A DNA stretch of 64,000 bases from Eucommia ulmoides (GCA_016647705.1 CM028325.1:32034474-32098473), one strand, 5' to 3'; shown: positions 24,039 through 36,241, counted from the stretch's first letter. Numbers and translations: made by a program. The notes: generated by a model from the sequence alone, not told the origin.

Positions 24039-24957
24039 TGCGAGTGTACTGTCTTCTTAGTAAAAACATTTTGGGATAATAAATCATTCTACAACATCTA
24101 AATGGATCAAGCATAGGTATGTAAACAACGTGTAACTAGAAAAAATTTCTCCATAATATAAGCAGTGGAAATAAACTCATAAGTATAAGTTTCATCCAAA
24201 TCCATCTAATATAAAATCATACCAATCCCCAGGGTAAATAATAAATTACTCAATATAAGTAAAATACCACATCTCAAACACACACGCACTGGCCAGCCCT
24301 AGTGATCGTTTTAACCTCACGATCGGGAGTTTGCAATGGTACCGTACCATCCGTAGGATATGCCTTCCTACGAATACCCATCACTCCGCCGAAGCAGATA
24401 ATCAATGCGCAATATAAATGTCTAACATCACTCTGCCGAAGCAGATAAATATCACTCCGCCGAAACGGATAACATCACTCCGCCGAAACGGATAACATCA
24501 CTCTACCGAAACAGATAAATACTGTGGCATCGTCAAATCAAATACAGCATCATCGAATCACAACTCAATAAATATCGTCAAATCACCACGTCTATCTCTT
24601 TTTCTCAAAACCAACTTTTAAATCCAAAACTCATATTTCATACTTTCTTTTAAAAAAACGTTTGATTTTATTAAAATCACTTTTCCACCCTTTATTTTTT
24701 TAGAAAACCAGGCATCTCTAGAAAATAGATGTTTTCTATTCTCTTTTAAAAAACACCGTCCGATTTCACCAAATCCAACAAAAATTCATTTTCAACTTCA
24801 TTTCGAAAATCACCGAAATCTTCCGAAAATCCAGTTTACCAACTCACCCACATCCTGCTTGATCCATATAATTTATAAAATTGTACAGTTCAAGTAAACC
24901 AACATTTCATCATATATATACAAAAATAATTTAGTAAGAAGATAGTACACTCATCTC
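24039..24957 (-). repeat. Inverted-repeat-bracketed structured segment of LTR A (3' copy)
   Basis: The left arm (24039-24113) carries GAGTGTACTGTCTTCTTAG and then ATGGATCAAGCA. The right arm (24856-24957) carries the reverse complements in mirrored order (TGCTTGATCCAT, then TAAGAAGATAGTACACTC). Between them lie shorter helices: GATCGT/ACGATC (24304-24324), CGTAGGA/TCCTACG (24352-24372) and the tetraloop array. The same layout is seen in all five chromovirus LTRs here. It could instead be an old TIR transposon captured by the LTR. Confidence 0.7.
24385..24515 (-). repeat. Tetraloop hairpin array, C(UUCG)G type, 5 units
   Basis: Five 14-nt hairpins start at 24385, 24432, 24456, 24479 and 24502, mostly 23 bp apart. 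On the sense (minus) strand each reads as a 5-bp stem with a UUCG loop closed by C-G or U-G, for example UCUGC-UUCG-GCAGA. All five keep five pairs on the sense strand: unit 2 by a double change relative to UCCGC/GCGGA, and the others through G-U wobbles. The same variants would give A-C mismatches on the antisense strand. Confidence 0.75.
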
Positions 24958-26759
24958 GTTATTCGCTCTCCCAAGCCTTCCTTGACCATACTCTATCGGG
25001 ACACTAATGCCTGCGAACCTAATAGTAATAGAGCCTAAATTAATATCTTCTCTAAAACATCCTAATCGTGCAATACAGACTCTATATTTCGAATCGTTAC
25101 TATTTTATGCACCACGTACTTAAAAGTAATTAATCGTTACGAAATTATTAAAATTTTAGGATTTGTAACACTAGATAAAATTTAATTTCATGAAAATTAT
25201 TCATCGATTGAAATTTCACCTATTTTCAAGTCGTTTGGCGATCACGTGATCGGTTTTAGATTTCCCTGGGGTGGTTTCTGCAAATTTCCCCTTTTTTTTT
25301 TTTTTTTTCTTCCTTTTTTTTTTTTTCTTTTCTTCCCCGTTTCCTGTTTCTGCTTCCCGTTTCTGTTTGATGTTCCCTGTAGCCGCCGGCGTCTTTCAAT
25401 CCTCCCGGCCACCGTTCGCCGGCCAACCCACAACCGACCACCCGCCTACACTCACAGCAGCACACACACCGCACTCATACTGAGACAACCACACACCTAC
25501 ACACACATACCCACTTCCTCTCTCTCTAACTCTCCAGTGACAACTTCGGCGATCCACACACACCGCCGAACGGCAATACCACCGGACCAAACATACCCTC
25601 TCACGTATAGCACACAAGCCGATTGCGAATCACACCCAAAAACACCCAAACACGAACGTCCGAAACACACCCACCCACACACTCGTCGGACCAACCATAC
25701 CTCCGACCAAACCAAATCGACGAACCCCACCTCCTTACAACGTTGGGGGTCACCGTCAATTGATCAGGAAACGCACACACGCATACCCTGTCCCAAACAG
25801 AAGAGCCGAACGTCACACCCACGTATACCCACAAAAATCGCCGGAGGAGCAAATGACAATTCCACCTAGTCTCTCGCGACGTAGACCTGCACTGAACACA
25901 TAAACAACACACACACATACCTACTCACCAATGACGACCGACACACCCACGCCAGAACAGCACCGTCGCTCCGAACCCATCACCGCTGGCCAAGCTTCCT
26001 CTCTCTCTCTCTCTCTAGAATGTTGCGGTTCCTTACCTCGTTTTTTATCATGATCCCTGCACAGATGGATTTATATGCATATATTGAGTGGTTTTTATTT
26101 ATCATAACACTGCCACGTCGTGAGCTCGATTTGCTCTGGATTCCACCGACGGCATGTGTATATATATATATATATCATTTACCAAAATTACATTATCTCC
26201 CCCTCAGTTTTAATTTGATTCTTTAGTGGAACCCAAATTCAAATTTAATATTTTGAAAATTGCAGATTGACCCCTACACTTTTGAATTCTAATTTAATTT
26301 AATTTTTTTTTTTAGCAAATATTTATCCCAAATTTTTTAATACTTTAAAATAGAACTATTAATGACGTATTTATTATGATTTGGGCCTTACAACTCTTCC
26401 CTCCTAAAAGAAATTTCGTCCCGAAATTTTATATATATATTTTCACCTAAATGAACAAATGTGGGCGTTTGTTCCCCTTTTCGTCTTCCTGCTCCCATGT
26501 CGCCTCTTCCACTACTTAATTGCTCTACAACACCTTGACTAATAGGATCGTTTCCGTCCGTAACACCTGGTCCTCACTACTTAAGATTTGGACTGGCTTC
26601 TTAACATAGGTTAAATCTGTTCCCAATTCGATCGTCTGCAAAGTCAACACATGAGAAGGATCTAGTGCATATTTTCAGAGCAGTGATATCTGGAAAACGT
26701 CATGTAGTCGGGACAGCTCTGGTGGTACAGAAAGGCGATAGACTGTCGCGTTAACCCGA

Positions 26760-26922
26760 TCTAAGATTCCATAGGGTCCGATGTATCTTGGACTTAACTT
26801 CCCTTTCCTCCCGAACCTCATTATGCCTCTTCATGAAGAAATACGTAAGAACACGTGATCTCTTACTTTGAACTCCAACTCCCACCGGTGTTTGTCTGCA
26901 TAACTCTTTTGTCGATTCTGAG

Positions 26923-26977
<55 letters not shown>

Positions 26978-27613
26978 CCTCTTTATTAATTTTTTTTTTC
27001 AAATCACCTTTACCTTGTCTGTTATCATCTGAGCTACGTCCGACATCAACAATTTATGTTCACCCATTTTAGTCCAACAGACTGAAGTTCTGCATTTTCT
27101 ACCATACAATGTTTCATACCAGGCCATCTCGATTCCCGAATGGTAGCTATTGTTGTAGGCGAATTCCATCATCAGCAAATGATCATCCCAGCTACCAGGA
27201 ATTTCTAGAACACATAGCTTCTAATATTTGAACGTACCCTCTGTCTATCCGTCCGGTTGAGGATGGAAAATGGTGCTAAATTTCAACTTGGGACCTAAAG
27301 CAGTTTGGAGTATCGGTCAAAACCTCAAAGTTCATCTGAAATCCCTATCTGACACTCTAGAAGCCGATGCGCCACGCAACCTAACAATCTTATCGATGAA
27401 TAATTGGGCATACTTTTCAAATGAATACGTCGTCTTTACGACCAGAAAATGAGCGAAGTTAGTAAGCCTATCAGCGATCACCCGGATAGAATTATATCCC
27501 TTTTTAGTACGAGGTAATCCCGAACTAAAATTCATCGTGATATGCTCCCATTTCCACTCTGGAATAGGTAGAGGTTGTAGCAACCCACTTGGAAGTTGAT
27601 GCTCAATTTTCAC
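26760..27613 (-). pseudogene. Chromovirus A integrase remnant
   Basis: The minus strand reads the integrase core in broken pieces. The 27332-27613 piece has PIPEWKWEHITMNFSSGLP, the usual start of the catalytic core with its first acidic residue region altered, then VIADRLTNFAHFLVV. The C-terminal part near 26760-26850 reads a GKLSPRYIGPY-type GPY/F region and the start of a chromodomain-like tail. A (TA)n microsatellite of about 50 bp (26926-26975) lies inside the coding region. Multiple stops mean it is inactive. Confidence 0.8.
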
Positions 27614-27741
27614 TTGCTAAAAAGTAGGACACTTGACAACTCCGCGATTTTTGTTCCATTCCGATCCCCCAATAATGCTCACGCAAATCCCAATACATTT
27701 TTGGTATTGTCTGGATGCATCGCGTATGCTGAGCTTTGCGC

Positions 27742-28367
27742 TTATTCCAAAATATCGTTTTTCAAATTAACATTATTAGGTACACCCAGCCTATTTCCAA
27801 TCATCAAAGCCTCATCACTTCCCTTGACATGATAATCCCCTCTGCGACCATTTTTCATTCCACCCCGAATTTCCTCCAATTGAACGTCCGACTTCCGAGC
27901 TTCAATAATATGATCAATCCACTTCGGCTTCAAAGTCAAAGTCGTAAGAAACGCTGCCGCCTGACCAACCGCCAACTGAACTCGTAAAGATCTCAAATCA
28001 GCATACAGATTAGTATGAATGTCTCTAATGTGCACGATCGAACCCGCTGATTTCCAACTCAACCCATCTGCTACAATATTAGTCTTCCCTAGATGATAGT
28101 GGATGTTGCAATCATAATCTTTAATCAATTCTATTTAACGCCTTTACCTTAGATTTAACTCTTTCTGAATAAATAAGTATTTTAAACTCTGAGGATCAGT
28201 GTATATTTCACACGTTTCGCCCTACAATTAGTGCCGTCAATTGCTACCAACTCCAAATCGTGCATTGGGTAATTAAGCTCATGATTCTTCAATTGCCGCG
28301 ATACCCCTGCGATTACGTGCCCATGTTGCATCAGAACACATCCCCAGCCTTTGATGGGACGTATCAC
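27742..28367 (-). pseudogene. Chromovirus A RNase H and integrase linker remnant
   Basis: The 28182-28367 piece reads [20 protein letters not shown] and then HDLELVAI, the usual Ty3/gypsy RNase H core. The 27742-28128 piece reads YDCNIHYHLGKTNIVADGLS, corresponding to the family motif Y-HPGKANVVADALS that leads into integrase. The frames are separated by stops. Confidence 0.85.
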
Positions 28368-28608
28368 TATAAATCACAAAACCACCCCTTCTGTTGGGAG
28401 GGGTAGTATTGGTGCCGATATCAATCTACTCTTCAACTCTTAGAAACTCTATTTGCTTTTGTCAGTCTACTCGAATTTGGATTCCTTGCGGGTCAAATGA
28501 GTCAATGGCAGTTATAACAGAAAATCCATGTTCAAACCGTTGAGATTAACCCGCCATTCCTAAAAAAGTTTGGAATTTCAGTCACATTTTCACATTTTTC
28601 GGTTTTTC

Positions 28609-29216
28609 TTATTGAACAACAGCTTCAACTTTCTTTGGGTTCACCTGAATACCGTTTCCTAAAATAATATACCCTCCCAAAAATACTACATAATCTAACC
28701 AAAATTCACATTTACTGCACTTCACATATAGCCTCTTCTCCCGCCACGCCTGCAACACGAATTGAAAATATTCTGCATGCTCGTCTCTGCTTTGGGAATA
28801 GATCAATATGTCGTCAATGAATATGATAATAAATTGATCCAGATGAAGTTGGAAGACCCGATTCATCAAGTTCATGAAGGCAGCAAGAGCATTTGTCAAT
28901 CCGAAGGGCATAACTGAGAATTCATAGTGTCCATATCTCGAACGGAACGTCATTCTCGCCACAACACTGTCTCTGTCTTTCAATTGGTGATACCCTGACC
29001 GAAGACCTATCTTGGAATACACTTTAGCCTTCTAGAAATGATCAACAAGTCACCAATCCTAGATAATGGATATTTATTACAGACGGTCACCCTATTCAGC
29101 CGCCGATAGTCGATACATATTCTGAACGTGCCATCCTTCTTCTTCACGAACAAACTGGGGGTACCCCTGGAGACGTTAGGTTTGATAAATCTACGATCTA
29201 ATAAATCTTGCAACAA
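28609..29216 (-). pseudogene. Chromovirus A reverse transcriptase remnant
   Basis: Two overlapping minus-strand ORFs carry the RT domain. The 29007-29216 piece reads [19 protein letters not shown] and NKYPLSRI. The 28609-29022 piece reads GYHQLK, then YGHYEFSVMPFGLTNA, then the catalytic box FIIIFIDDILIYS (FIDD, with both aspartates present), and KCEFW. The domain order is complete but a frameshift lies between the two pieces near 29010, so it is not functional as it stands. Confidence 0.92.
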
Positions 29217-30433
29217 AATCTTGCAATGACACTTTCAATTTTTTCAGCTCGGTAGGTGCCATACGATAAGAAATAATTGATATAGGAGCAGTCCTGGAAG
29301 TAACTTGATAATGACTTCTATCCCCCTATCTACTGGCAACCCTGGCCATTCTTTTGGAAGATACGTCGGGAAAATCTCCGACCACTGAAATATCCGCCGT
29401 CTGGATTTCTTTTTGACCAGCGTCAATCACGTGCACGAGGTATCCTTGACATCTTTTCTTCAATAATCTCCTGGCTTCTACGACTGAAATCAACCCGATA
29501 GGAGTGATAATTATGTTTCCCGAGAATACAAGTTCTAGCTCGCCTTATATTCAAAAGATCACTTTCTTCTTGAAATCATTCACCGTGGCACGATAGCCGA
29601 ACCGCAATTCCATATCCAGTATTATATCGAGATCGTAAGTATTCAAGGTTAATAGATCTATCGATAATTTCTTATCACTAATACAAAATGAACTATATTT
29701 ATACGCACTTACTATTAATACGGGCTCATAGTTCTCGGCTACTTCTTACACCTCATTCTCTATAAATTTTCACTCCATTTACCCATTTCGTATAACTTTT
29801 TCATTAATAATATTTTTTTTTTCCTATTTACATCAGATTTTATTTCATACCGCCGAATGGTCGTCTTTTTCTGCCCTTTCTACTAAAATCATGAGTACAC
29901 CCACACATTTTTGATAGAATCCGCGTACCTCAAATAGTAGCGCAGTGTGTCGTGTCATTGCATAAATAAAGTGTTGTCAACCGACTCGATTCAAGAAATA
30001 ACTTAACATTGAACGAAATAAATATGCTCTACCATACTGTTAGTTTAACCACAAAAAAAATATTACGTGCTACCGACAGGGAATCCCAATGTCCACCACT
30101 ACAAATAGAATTACTTATCAGTTATAATTTAATATTTCCAACCGTTGGTACCTCCCACAATTGCGATCTACCCATTACCATACCAACCACAACCCAATCC
30201 ACCAACAAGCAGTATCACACTTCATCGCACCCACTAATTGCCAACAAGACAATTAATCATGCACGGTGTCAATATATTATCCAATGCAATGCAATAACTA
30301 TCACTCGTGTGCCGAACCCACCTATCGTCACCCTATCTCATGGTCCCCTACTGATGAGACGACTGGCACGTCTTCCTATCTCATGATCCTCTAGTGACAC
30401 AACCACTGGCAAGTCTACAGAACCTATAACCTA
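29217..30433 (-). pseudogene. Chromovirus A gag/protease region, decayed
   Basis: By position this is the gag and protease part of the element. No intact minus-strand ORF remains and I cannot point to a zinc knuckle or a protease active site with confidence. The plus-strand ORF at 30009-30386 is antisense noise. Confidence 0.5.
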
Positions 30434-30446
30434 GGCTCTGATACCA
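30434..30446 (-). promoter_or_regulatory. Primer binding site (initiator-Met tRNA)
   Basis: The plus strand reads GGCTCTGATACCA, so the sense strand reads TGGTATCAGAGCC. This is the standard plant primer site complementary to the 3' end of initiator-Met tRNA. It is four bases inside the 5' LTR. Confidence 0.92.
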
Positions 30447-30450
30447 AAAT

Positions 30451-32042
30451 TATTACACCCCACCCCGGACTCCTATCACCCTGGGGCCGGCGTGACGTCA
30501 ACATGACATCACCCAACTGACTAGACAACCACAATAAAAAAAGAATATAATACACAAACAAATGATATGTACAACATATACATAATTCTCATTGATAGGG
30601 ACACACTGTCCGAACTATAAGAATAACCAAAATTCGAATCCCATGAATCTCACTTAAATTCATCTAATATACCTCTCCTCGAAATCCCTCTCTAATGACT
30701 CCATCGCATGACCCGCATAACTCCATCTAGCGCCAGTAGGGGATTGACCGACTCCTAGTTGGTTTACCTGCTAGTGTACTGCCTTCTTAGTAAAAATATT
30801 TTGGGATAATAAATCATTCTACAACATCTAAATGGATCAAGCGTAGGTATGTAAACAACGCGTAACTAGTAAAAATTTCTCCATAATATAAGCAGTGGAA
30901 ATAAACTCATAAGTATAAGTTTCATCCAAATCCATCTAATATAAAATCATACCAATCCCCAGGGTAAATAATAAATTACTCAATATAAGTAAAACACCAC
31001 ATCTCAAACACACACACATTGGCTAACCCTAGTGATCGTTTTAACCTCACGATCGGGAGTTTGCAACGGTACCATACCATTCGTAGGATATACCTTCCTA
31101 CGAACACCCATCACTCCGCCGAAGCGGATAATCACTGCGCAGTATAAATATCTAACATCACTCTGCCGAAGCAGATAAACATCACTTCGCCGAAATGGAT
31201 AACATCACTCCGCCGAAGCGGATAACATCACTCTACCGAAACAGATAAATACTGTGGTATCGTCAAATCAAATACAGCATCATCGAATCACAACTCAATA
31301 AATATCGTCAAATCACCACGTCTATCTCTTTTTCTCAAAACCAACTTTTAAATCCAAAAATCATATTTCACACTTTCTTTTAAAAAAACGTCTAATTTTA
31401 TTAAAATCACTTTTCCACCCTTTATTTTTTTAGAAAACCAGGCATCTCTAGAAAATAGATGTTTTCTATTCTCTTTTAAAAAACACCATCCGATTTTACC
31501 AAATCTAACAAAAATTCATTTTCAACTTCATTTCGAAAACCATAGAAATCTTTCGAAAATCCAGTTTACCAACTCACCCATATCCTGCTTGATCCATATA
31601 ATTTATAAAATTGTACGGTTTAAGTAAACTAACATTTCATCATACATATATACAAAAATAATTTAGTAAGAAGACAGTACACTCATCTCGTTATTCGCTC
31701 TCCCAAGCCTTCCTTGACCATACTCTATCGGGACACTGATACCTGCGAACCTAATAGTAATAGAGCCTAAATTAATATCTTCTCTAAAATATCCTAATCG
31801 TGCAATACAGACTCTATATTTCGAATCGTTACTATTTTATGCACCACGTAATTAAAAGTAATTAATCGTTATAAAATTATTAAAATTTTAGGATTTGTAA
31901 CGCTAGATAAAATTTAATTTCATGAAAATTATTCTTCGATTGAAAGTTCACCTGTTTCCAAGTCGTTTGGCGATCACGTGATCGGTTTTAGATTTTCCTG
32001 GGGTGGTTTCTGCAAATTCCCCTTTTGTTTTTTTTTTTTCTT

Positions 32043-32073
<31 letters not shown>

Positions 32074-33142
32074 CCCATTTCCTGTTTCTGCTTCCCGTTT
32101 CTGTTTGATGTTCTCTGTAGCCGCCGGCGTCTTTCAATCCTCCCGGCCACCGTCCACCGGCCAACCCACAACCGACCACCCGCCTACACTCACAGCAGCA
32201 CACACACCGCACTCATACTGAGACAACCACACACCTACACACACATACCCACTTCCTCTCTCTCTAATTCTCCGGCGACAACTTCGGCGATCCACACACA
32301 CTGCCGAACGGCAACACCACCGGACCAAACACACCCTTTCACGTACAACACACAAGCCGATTGCGAATCACACCCAGACACACCCAAACACGAACGTCCG
32401 AAACACACCCACCCACACACTCGTCGGACCAACCATACCTCCGACCAAACCAAACCGATGAACCCCACCTCCTCACAGCGTTAGGGGTCACCATCAATCG
32501 ATCAGGAAACGCACACGCACACGCACACACCCTGTCCCAAACAGAAGAGCCGAACGCCATGCCCGCGTATACCCACAAAAATCGCCGAAGGAGCAAATGA
32601 CGATTCCACCTAGTCTCTCACAACGTAGACCTGCATTGAACACACAAGCAACACACACACACCTACTCACCAACGACGACCGACACACCCATGCCGGAAC
32701 AGCGCCGTCGCTCCGAACCCATTACTGCCAGCCAAGCTTCCTCTCTCTCTCTCTCTAGAATGTTGCGGTTTCTTACCTCATTTTTTTTTATCATGATCCC
32801 TGCACAGATGGATTTATATGCATGTATTGAGTGGTTTTTGTTGATCATAACGCTGCCACGTCGTGAGCTCGATTTGCTCTGGATTCCACCGACGGCATGT
32901 GTATATATATATATATTAATTCATTTGCCAAAATTACATTATCCCCCCCTCAGTTTTCATTTGATTCTTTAGTGGAACCCAAATTCAAATTTAATATTTT
33001 GAAAATTGCAGATTAACCCCTACACTTTTGAATTCTAATTTAATTTAATTTTTTTTTTTTACTAACAAAAATTTATTCCAAATTTCCCAATACTTTAAAA
33101 TACAACTATTAATGACGTACTTATTATGATTTGGGCCTTACA
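30451..33142 (-). repeat. Chromovirus A 5' LTR
   Basis: A 2692-bp LTR, the partner of 23717-26392. Its inner end is mutated (TATTACACC for TGTCACACC). It repeats the same features: GACGTGGC at 32855-32862 on the sense strand, a TATA-like box near 32810, inverted-repeat arms at 30769-30842 and 31586-31688, and a hairpin array. The first ~65 bp differ from the other LTR at about seven positions, mostly transitions; the rest looks closer. Confidence 0.9.
31115..31245 (-). repeat. Tetraloop hairpin array in 5' LTR of chromovirus A
   Basis: Five units start at 31115, 31162, 31186, 31209 and 31232. Units 1 and 4 (TCCGC/GCGGA) and unit 2 (TCTGC/GCAGA) pair perfectly around the UUCG loop. Unit 5 pairs through two G-U wobbles. 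Unit 3 has lost two pairs. Confidence 0.75.
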
Positions 33143-33147
33143 TTATT

Positions 33148-34023
33148 AGTCACTAAATAAGCTCCTACATGTTCGAGAAAAGTCTCGAGAGCATTTTTTG
33201 AACAATAGGTATAGTTTTATTTTCCAGTTCTAGCTCCATGGTAATAAGAGATAAGTTTAAGACTGGAAAAGATTAACAACTAGGCGAAGTTCTCTTTTCT
33301 GGTCCTAATCCCATGGTAAAAAGTGATAAGTTTAAGACTGAAAAAGAACAATATTTCTAGCAGGATTATTGAGATGTAATTACTTTTGTTATGTATTGAT
33401 TCTGTGGTAAGAAATGATAAGCTCTAGAAATTCTTGTATTCTTGTATTTCAAATTATGATGATAAGTTCGTTGTTCATGTGAAACTGTTGAACTTGTGTA
33501 CTGTGTGATTTTTCAGAATAAATCTTATGTTCAAACCTCATTCATGCACAGAGTATGTGTCTTCAAGTCTCATGTTTTGAGAATAAACAAAGTTTTGGAT
33601 AGTAGGAGTGATCCAAATTCGATTTTTTCCCTTCTAAATCAAGTTTAAGTGATAAATGTGATGTGAACCTGTGTTAAAAAATTTGTTATTTCTATCCTTC
33701 TGCCTCATCTATATTGAGTTTAAGTAGTAAACGTGATGTGGATTGTATTAGCTTTGACAAATAGATAAATAATATGCTTATTGACCTGAACTTTGGTAAT
33801 TAGTCGTTGACTGAGCTGTTGTAATTAGTCTGGGCAGCTTAAGATGAGTAGCTGAGTTGGCAAATCGTGCTGATCTGACCTATTTAGGCTGTATTGAGCT
33901 GGTGGGTTGACTTCATTTCCCCTGGAATGAGTTGAACTTTGCATTTCATTTGTCCATTGAGCTGGTTTTGCTTTTGACGATCTGAGTTAGGTAATTCTGC
34001 TCGTATGTGAATTGGGTTGGGTA
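33148..34023 (-). repeat. Tat 3' non-coding region with degenerate repeats
   Basis: No gene. A unit around CCATGGTAA..GATAAGTTTAAGACTG recurs near 33230, 33310 and 33396 with decay. Further on, increasingly recognisable copies of the 91-bp repeat begin at about 33950. Confidence 0.55.
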
Positions 34024-34568
34024 GTTACGTCTTTATTGGGCTGGCCTTGGTAGCTCAACTAATTTTGACAAACTCAGCTAGGCAATTTGGTTTACACGTA
34101 AACTGGGCTAAGCAGTTACATTTTGATTGGGTTAGCTTTGGTAGCTCAACCAATTTCGATAAACTGAGCCAGGTAGTTTAGTCTGTATGTGAACTAGGCT
34201 AGGCAGTTACGTTTTGATTGGGCTAGCTTTGGTGGCTCATCCAATTTCGACAAACTAAGCTGGGCAATTTGGCCTGTACGTGAACTGGCTAGTCAGTTTT
34301 ATTTTGATTGGGCTGGCCTTGGTGGCTCAACCAATTTTGACAAACTAAGCTGGGCAGTTTGGCCTGCACGTGAACTGAGCTAGATAGTTACGTTTTGATT
34401 GGGCTAGCCTTGGTGGCTCAACCAATTTCGACAAACTAAGTTGGACAGTTTGGTCTACACGTGAACTGAGCTAGGAAGTTATGTTTTGATTGGGTCGGCC
34501 TTGGTGGCTCAACCAATTTCGACAAATTGAGCTGGGCAGTTTGGTATGCGCGTGAATTGGGCTGGGAA
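34024..34568 (-). repeat. Tat 91-bp tandem repeat, six copies
   Basis: Copies start at 34024, 34115, 34206, 34296, 34387 and 34478 and end at 34568, spaced 90-91 bp. Each contains TTTTGATTGGGCTAGC, then GGTGGCTCAACCAATTTCGA, then a GTGAACTGGGCTAGG-like end. Position between integrase and the 3' LTR matches the internal tandem repeats described for Retand-type Tat elements. Confidence 0.92.
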
Positions 34569-34888
34569 GTTCGATGATCTGACGAGCTGATCTTGGCAGC
34601 TTAGTTATTGGGTGAACTGATCTCAATTAGCGGGTGAGTTGATCCTTGGCGACCCACTTATAATCTGCTTCAAGTTTTAAGTGTAGGGACGATTTTCGTT
34701 ATGGCCTTTGTTAGACATAAGTAGCTACGACTGCTCAATGAAAAGTTTACAACCGAAATAACAACCATCTTTCCTTCAAAACTAACATGACCAATAATTT
34801 GGGAATTCACATGAAGTATTTTCACAAATGCGCAATGTTCCATGGCCGGGGGATTGGAACCCCATCTAGATCATCCAACTAATACATC

Positions 34889-35900
34889 CTAGGTTAATTC
34901 ACCTTGGTTACCTTGTATGGCCCTTCCTAGGTAAGGGCTAGTTTTCCTAATCGAGCTTTTGGGCAGTGTGACATTACCCTCCAAAGTACTAGCTCTCCTA
35001 CCGTGAAGTGCCTTGGGCATACTGCATGGTTGAACGCCCTCGCCATCTTCGATTTGTAGGCTTCCATCCTTATTGTTGCTTGGTCTCGTTTTTCTTCTAG
35101 GCAATCTAACTCTTGGCGTACCACTCATTCATTCTCTATGAGATTGACTGTGCTATCCCATCTTGAAGGAAAGTCGATCTCTACTGGGACTACTACCTCC
35201 GTTCCATACGTCATGGAACACGGCATTTTTCCCGTGGTTGAGCTTGCAATGGTGTGGTGAGCCCACAAGATTGCAGGCAGCTCTTCCACCCACTTGCCCT
35301 TGACATCGTCCAACCATTTTTTTAGAGCTTTCTTAATTGATCTATTTGTTACTTATGCTTGTCCATTCGCTTGTGGATAAGCGGGGCTTGACGTTCGATG
35401 TTGTATCTTCAGCTCGTTGTACATATAAGCAATTTTTCCCTTGGTAAAAGGAGTTCCATTATCTGATATCAATACTGCTGGAATGCCAAAACGGCATATC
35501 ACTTGCTTCCAAATAAAGTTCTTAACTTTGTTCTCGCCTATTGTCACTAATGCTTCAACCTCAATCCATTTGGTGAAGTAATCAATCACCGCCAATAAAT
35601 ACTTCTTATACCCAGGTATTGGTGTGAATGGCCTTAGGACGTCTATTCCTTACTAGGAAAACAGCCACGGGCTATAAATGGGTGTTTGTGATTGAGAAGG
35701 GATTCAGATGTCGTTTGAGAACTGTTGGTACTCGTCATACCTCTTGACGTATTCCTTCGTATCGCTACGCATCATTGACCATTAAAACCCAATGGTGAGT
35801 GCCTTGTGTGACAAGGTTTTTCTACCTAGATGATTCCCACAAATTTTTTCATATCTCTTGCATCACATAAGCAACTTCATTTGGCCTTAAGCAGAGCAGC
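34889..35900 (-). pseudogene. Tat integrase remnant
   Basis: The minus strand reads the integrase core AVIDYFTKWIEVEAL (near 35550-35595), then LISDNGTPF (the second catalytic Asp), then SPAYPQANGQA, directly followed by a stop at 35353-35355. In the family the residue after GQ[A/V] is the catalytic Glu, so the stop replaces it. The C-terminal part continues in other frames: WVEELPAILWAHHTI and MPCSMTYGTEVVVPVEI (35125-35313), and FTVGELVLWRV (34927-35124). The fold is recognisable but the gene is dead. Confidence 0.88.
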
Positions 35901-36241
35901 AAAGACTGCGTGAATGATCTTCGGTACAACTTACCATCTATCAAGATGTATCTCGTCACCTTGTACAAAACTTTTCGTGTTGCCTCCTTGTTGTTTGGTA
36001 GCATTCCTTCACTCAAATAACGTACCAAATGAGTCCTCGAGTCTTCATCTTGTCCTAACTCTCCAATGAATGCACAGGACTTGGTCTAGGCTGATACTGA
36101 CGGTTGCTCTAAATAATCCACCATCTTGGACTGCTAATCTGGACCAAAGGTCAACACTAGTATCGAAAGTGCGTCAGCCTTCTCATTCTCCATTCTTGGA
36201 ATAGCTTCGACTTTGCATCTATCAAATGCCTTCATCATCTC

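Larger units (their letters stand above)
23717..26392 (-). repeat. Chromovirus A 3' LTR
   Basis: A 2676-bp LTR. Read in element sense (minus): a TATA box (TATAAA) at 26070-26075, with the ACGT-core motif GACGTGGC 37-44 bp upstream (26112-26119). Then follow a GT-rich stretch, a purine run (about 25289-25340), and a ~0.9-kb segment (24039-24957) bracketed by inverted repeats with a hairpin array inside. Long ORFs such as 25246-25869 are CA-repeat artefacts and not genes. Confidence 0.9.
23717..33142 (-). mobile_element. Chromovirus A: Ty3/gypsy element inserted in the Tat element
   Basis: A complete 9426-bp element with LTRs at 23717-26392 and 30451-33142, flanked by the 5-bp duplication TTATT (23712-23716, 33143-33147). 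The ends TGTCACACC and CCTTACA are inverted. The primer site next to the 5' LTR matches initiator-Met tRNA, and a purine-rich tract precedes the 3' LTR. The internal region is 4058 bp, with RT, RNase H and integrase in the Ty3/gypsy order on the minus strand. Long LTRs (~2.7 kb) and this pol type fit the Tekay/Del chromovirus lineage, which is inference. Many stops in pol make it defective. Sequence with AAGAGCATTTTTTGAACAATA occurs just outside both ends and belongs to the host Tat element. Confidence 0.92.

Noticed and set aside
24385..24515. CRISPR-like array (regular short repeats)
   Set aside because: Units are palindromic and 23 bp apart with near-constant spacers, inside a plant LTR, with no cas genes.
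25246..25869. Long ORFs on both strands in the LTRs of chromovirus A (also 31978-32484 and 59427-60053)
   Set aside because: They come from CA/GT-rich and poly-T sequence, have no domain, occur in several frames at once, and vary between LTR copies.
30009..30386. Plus-strand 125-codon ORF in chromovirus A
   Set aside because: Antisense to the gag region, no domain, not preserved elsewhere.
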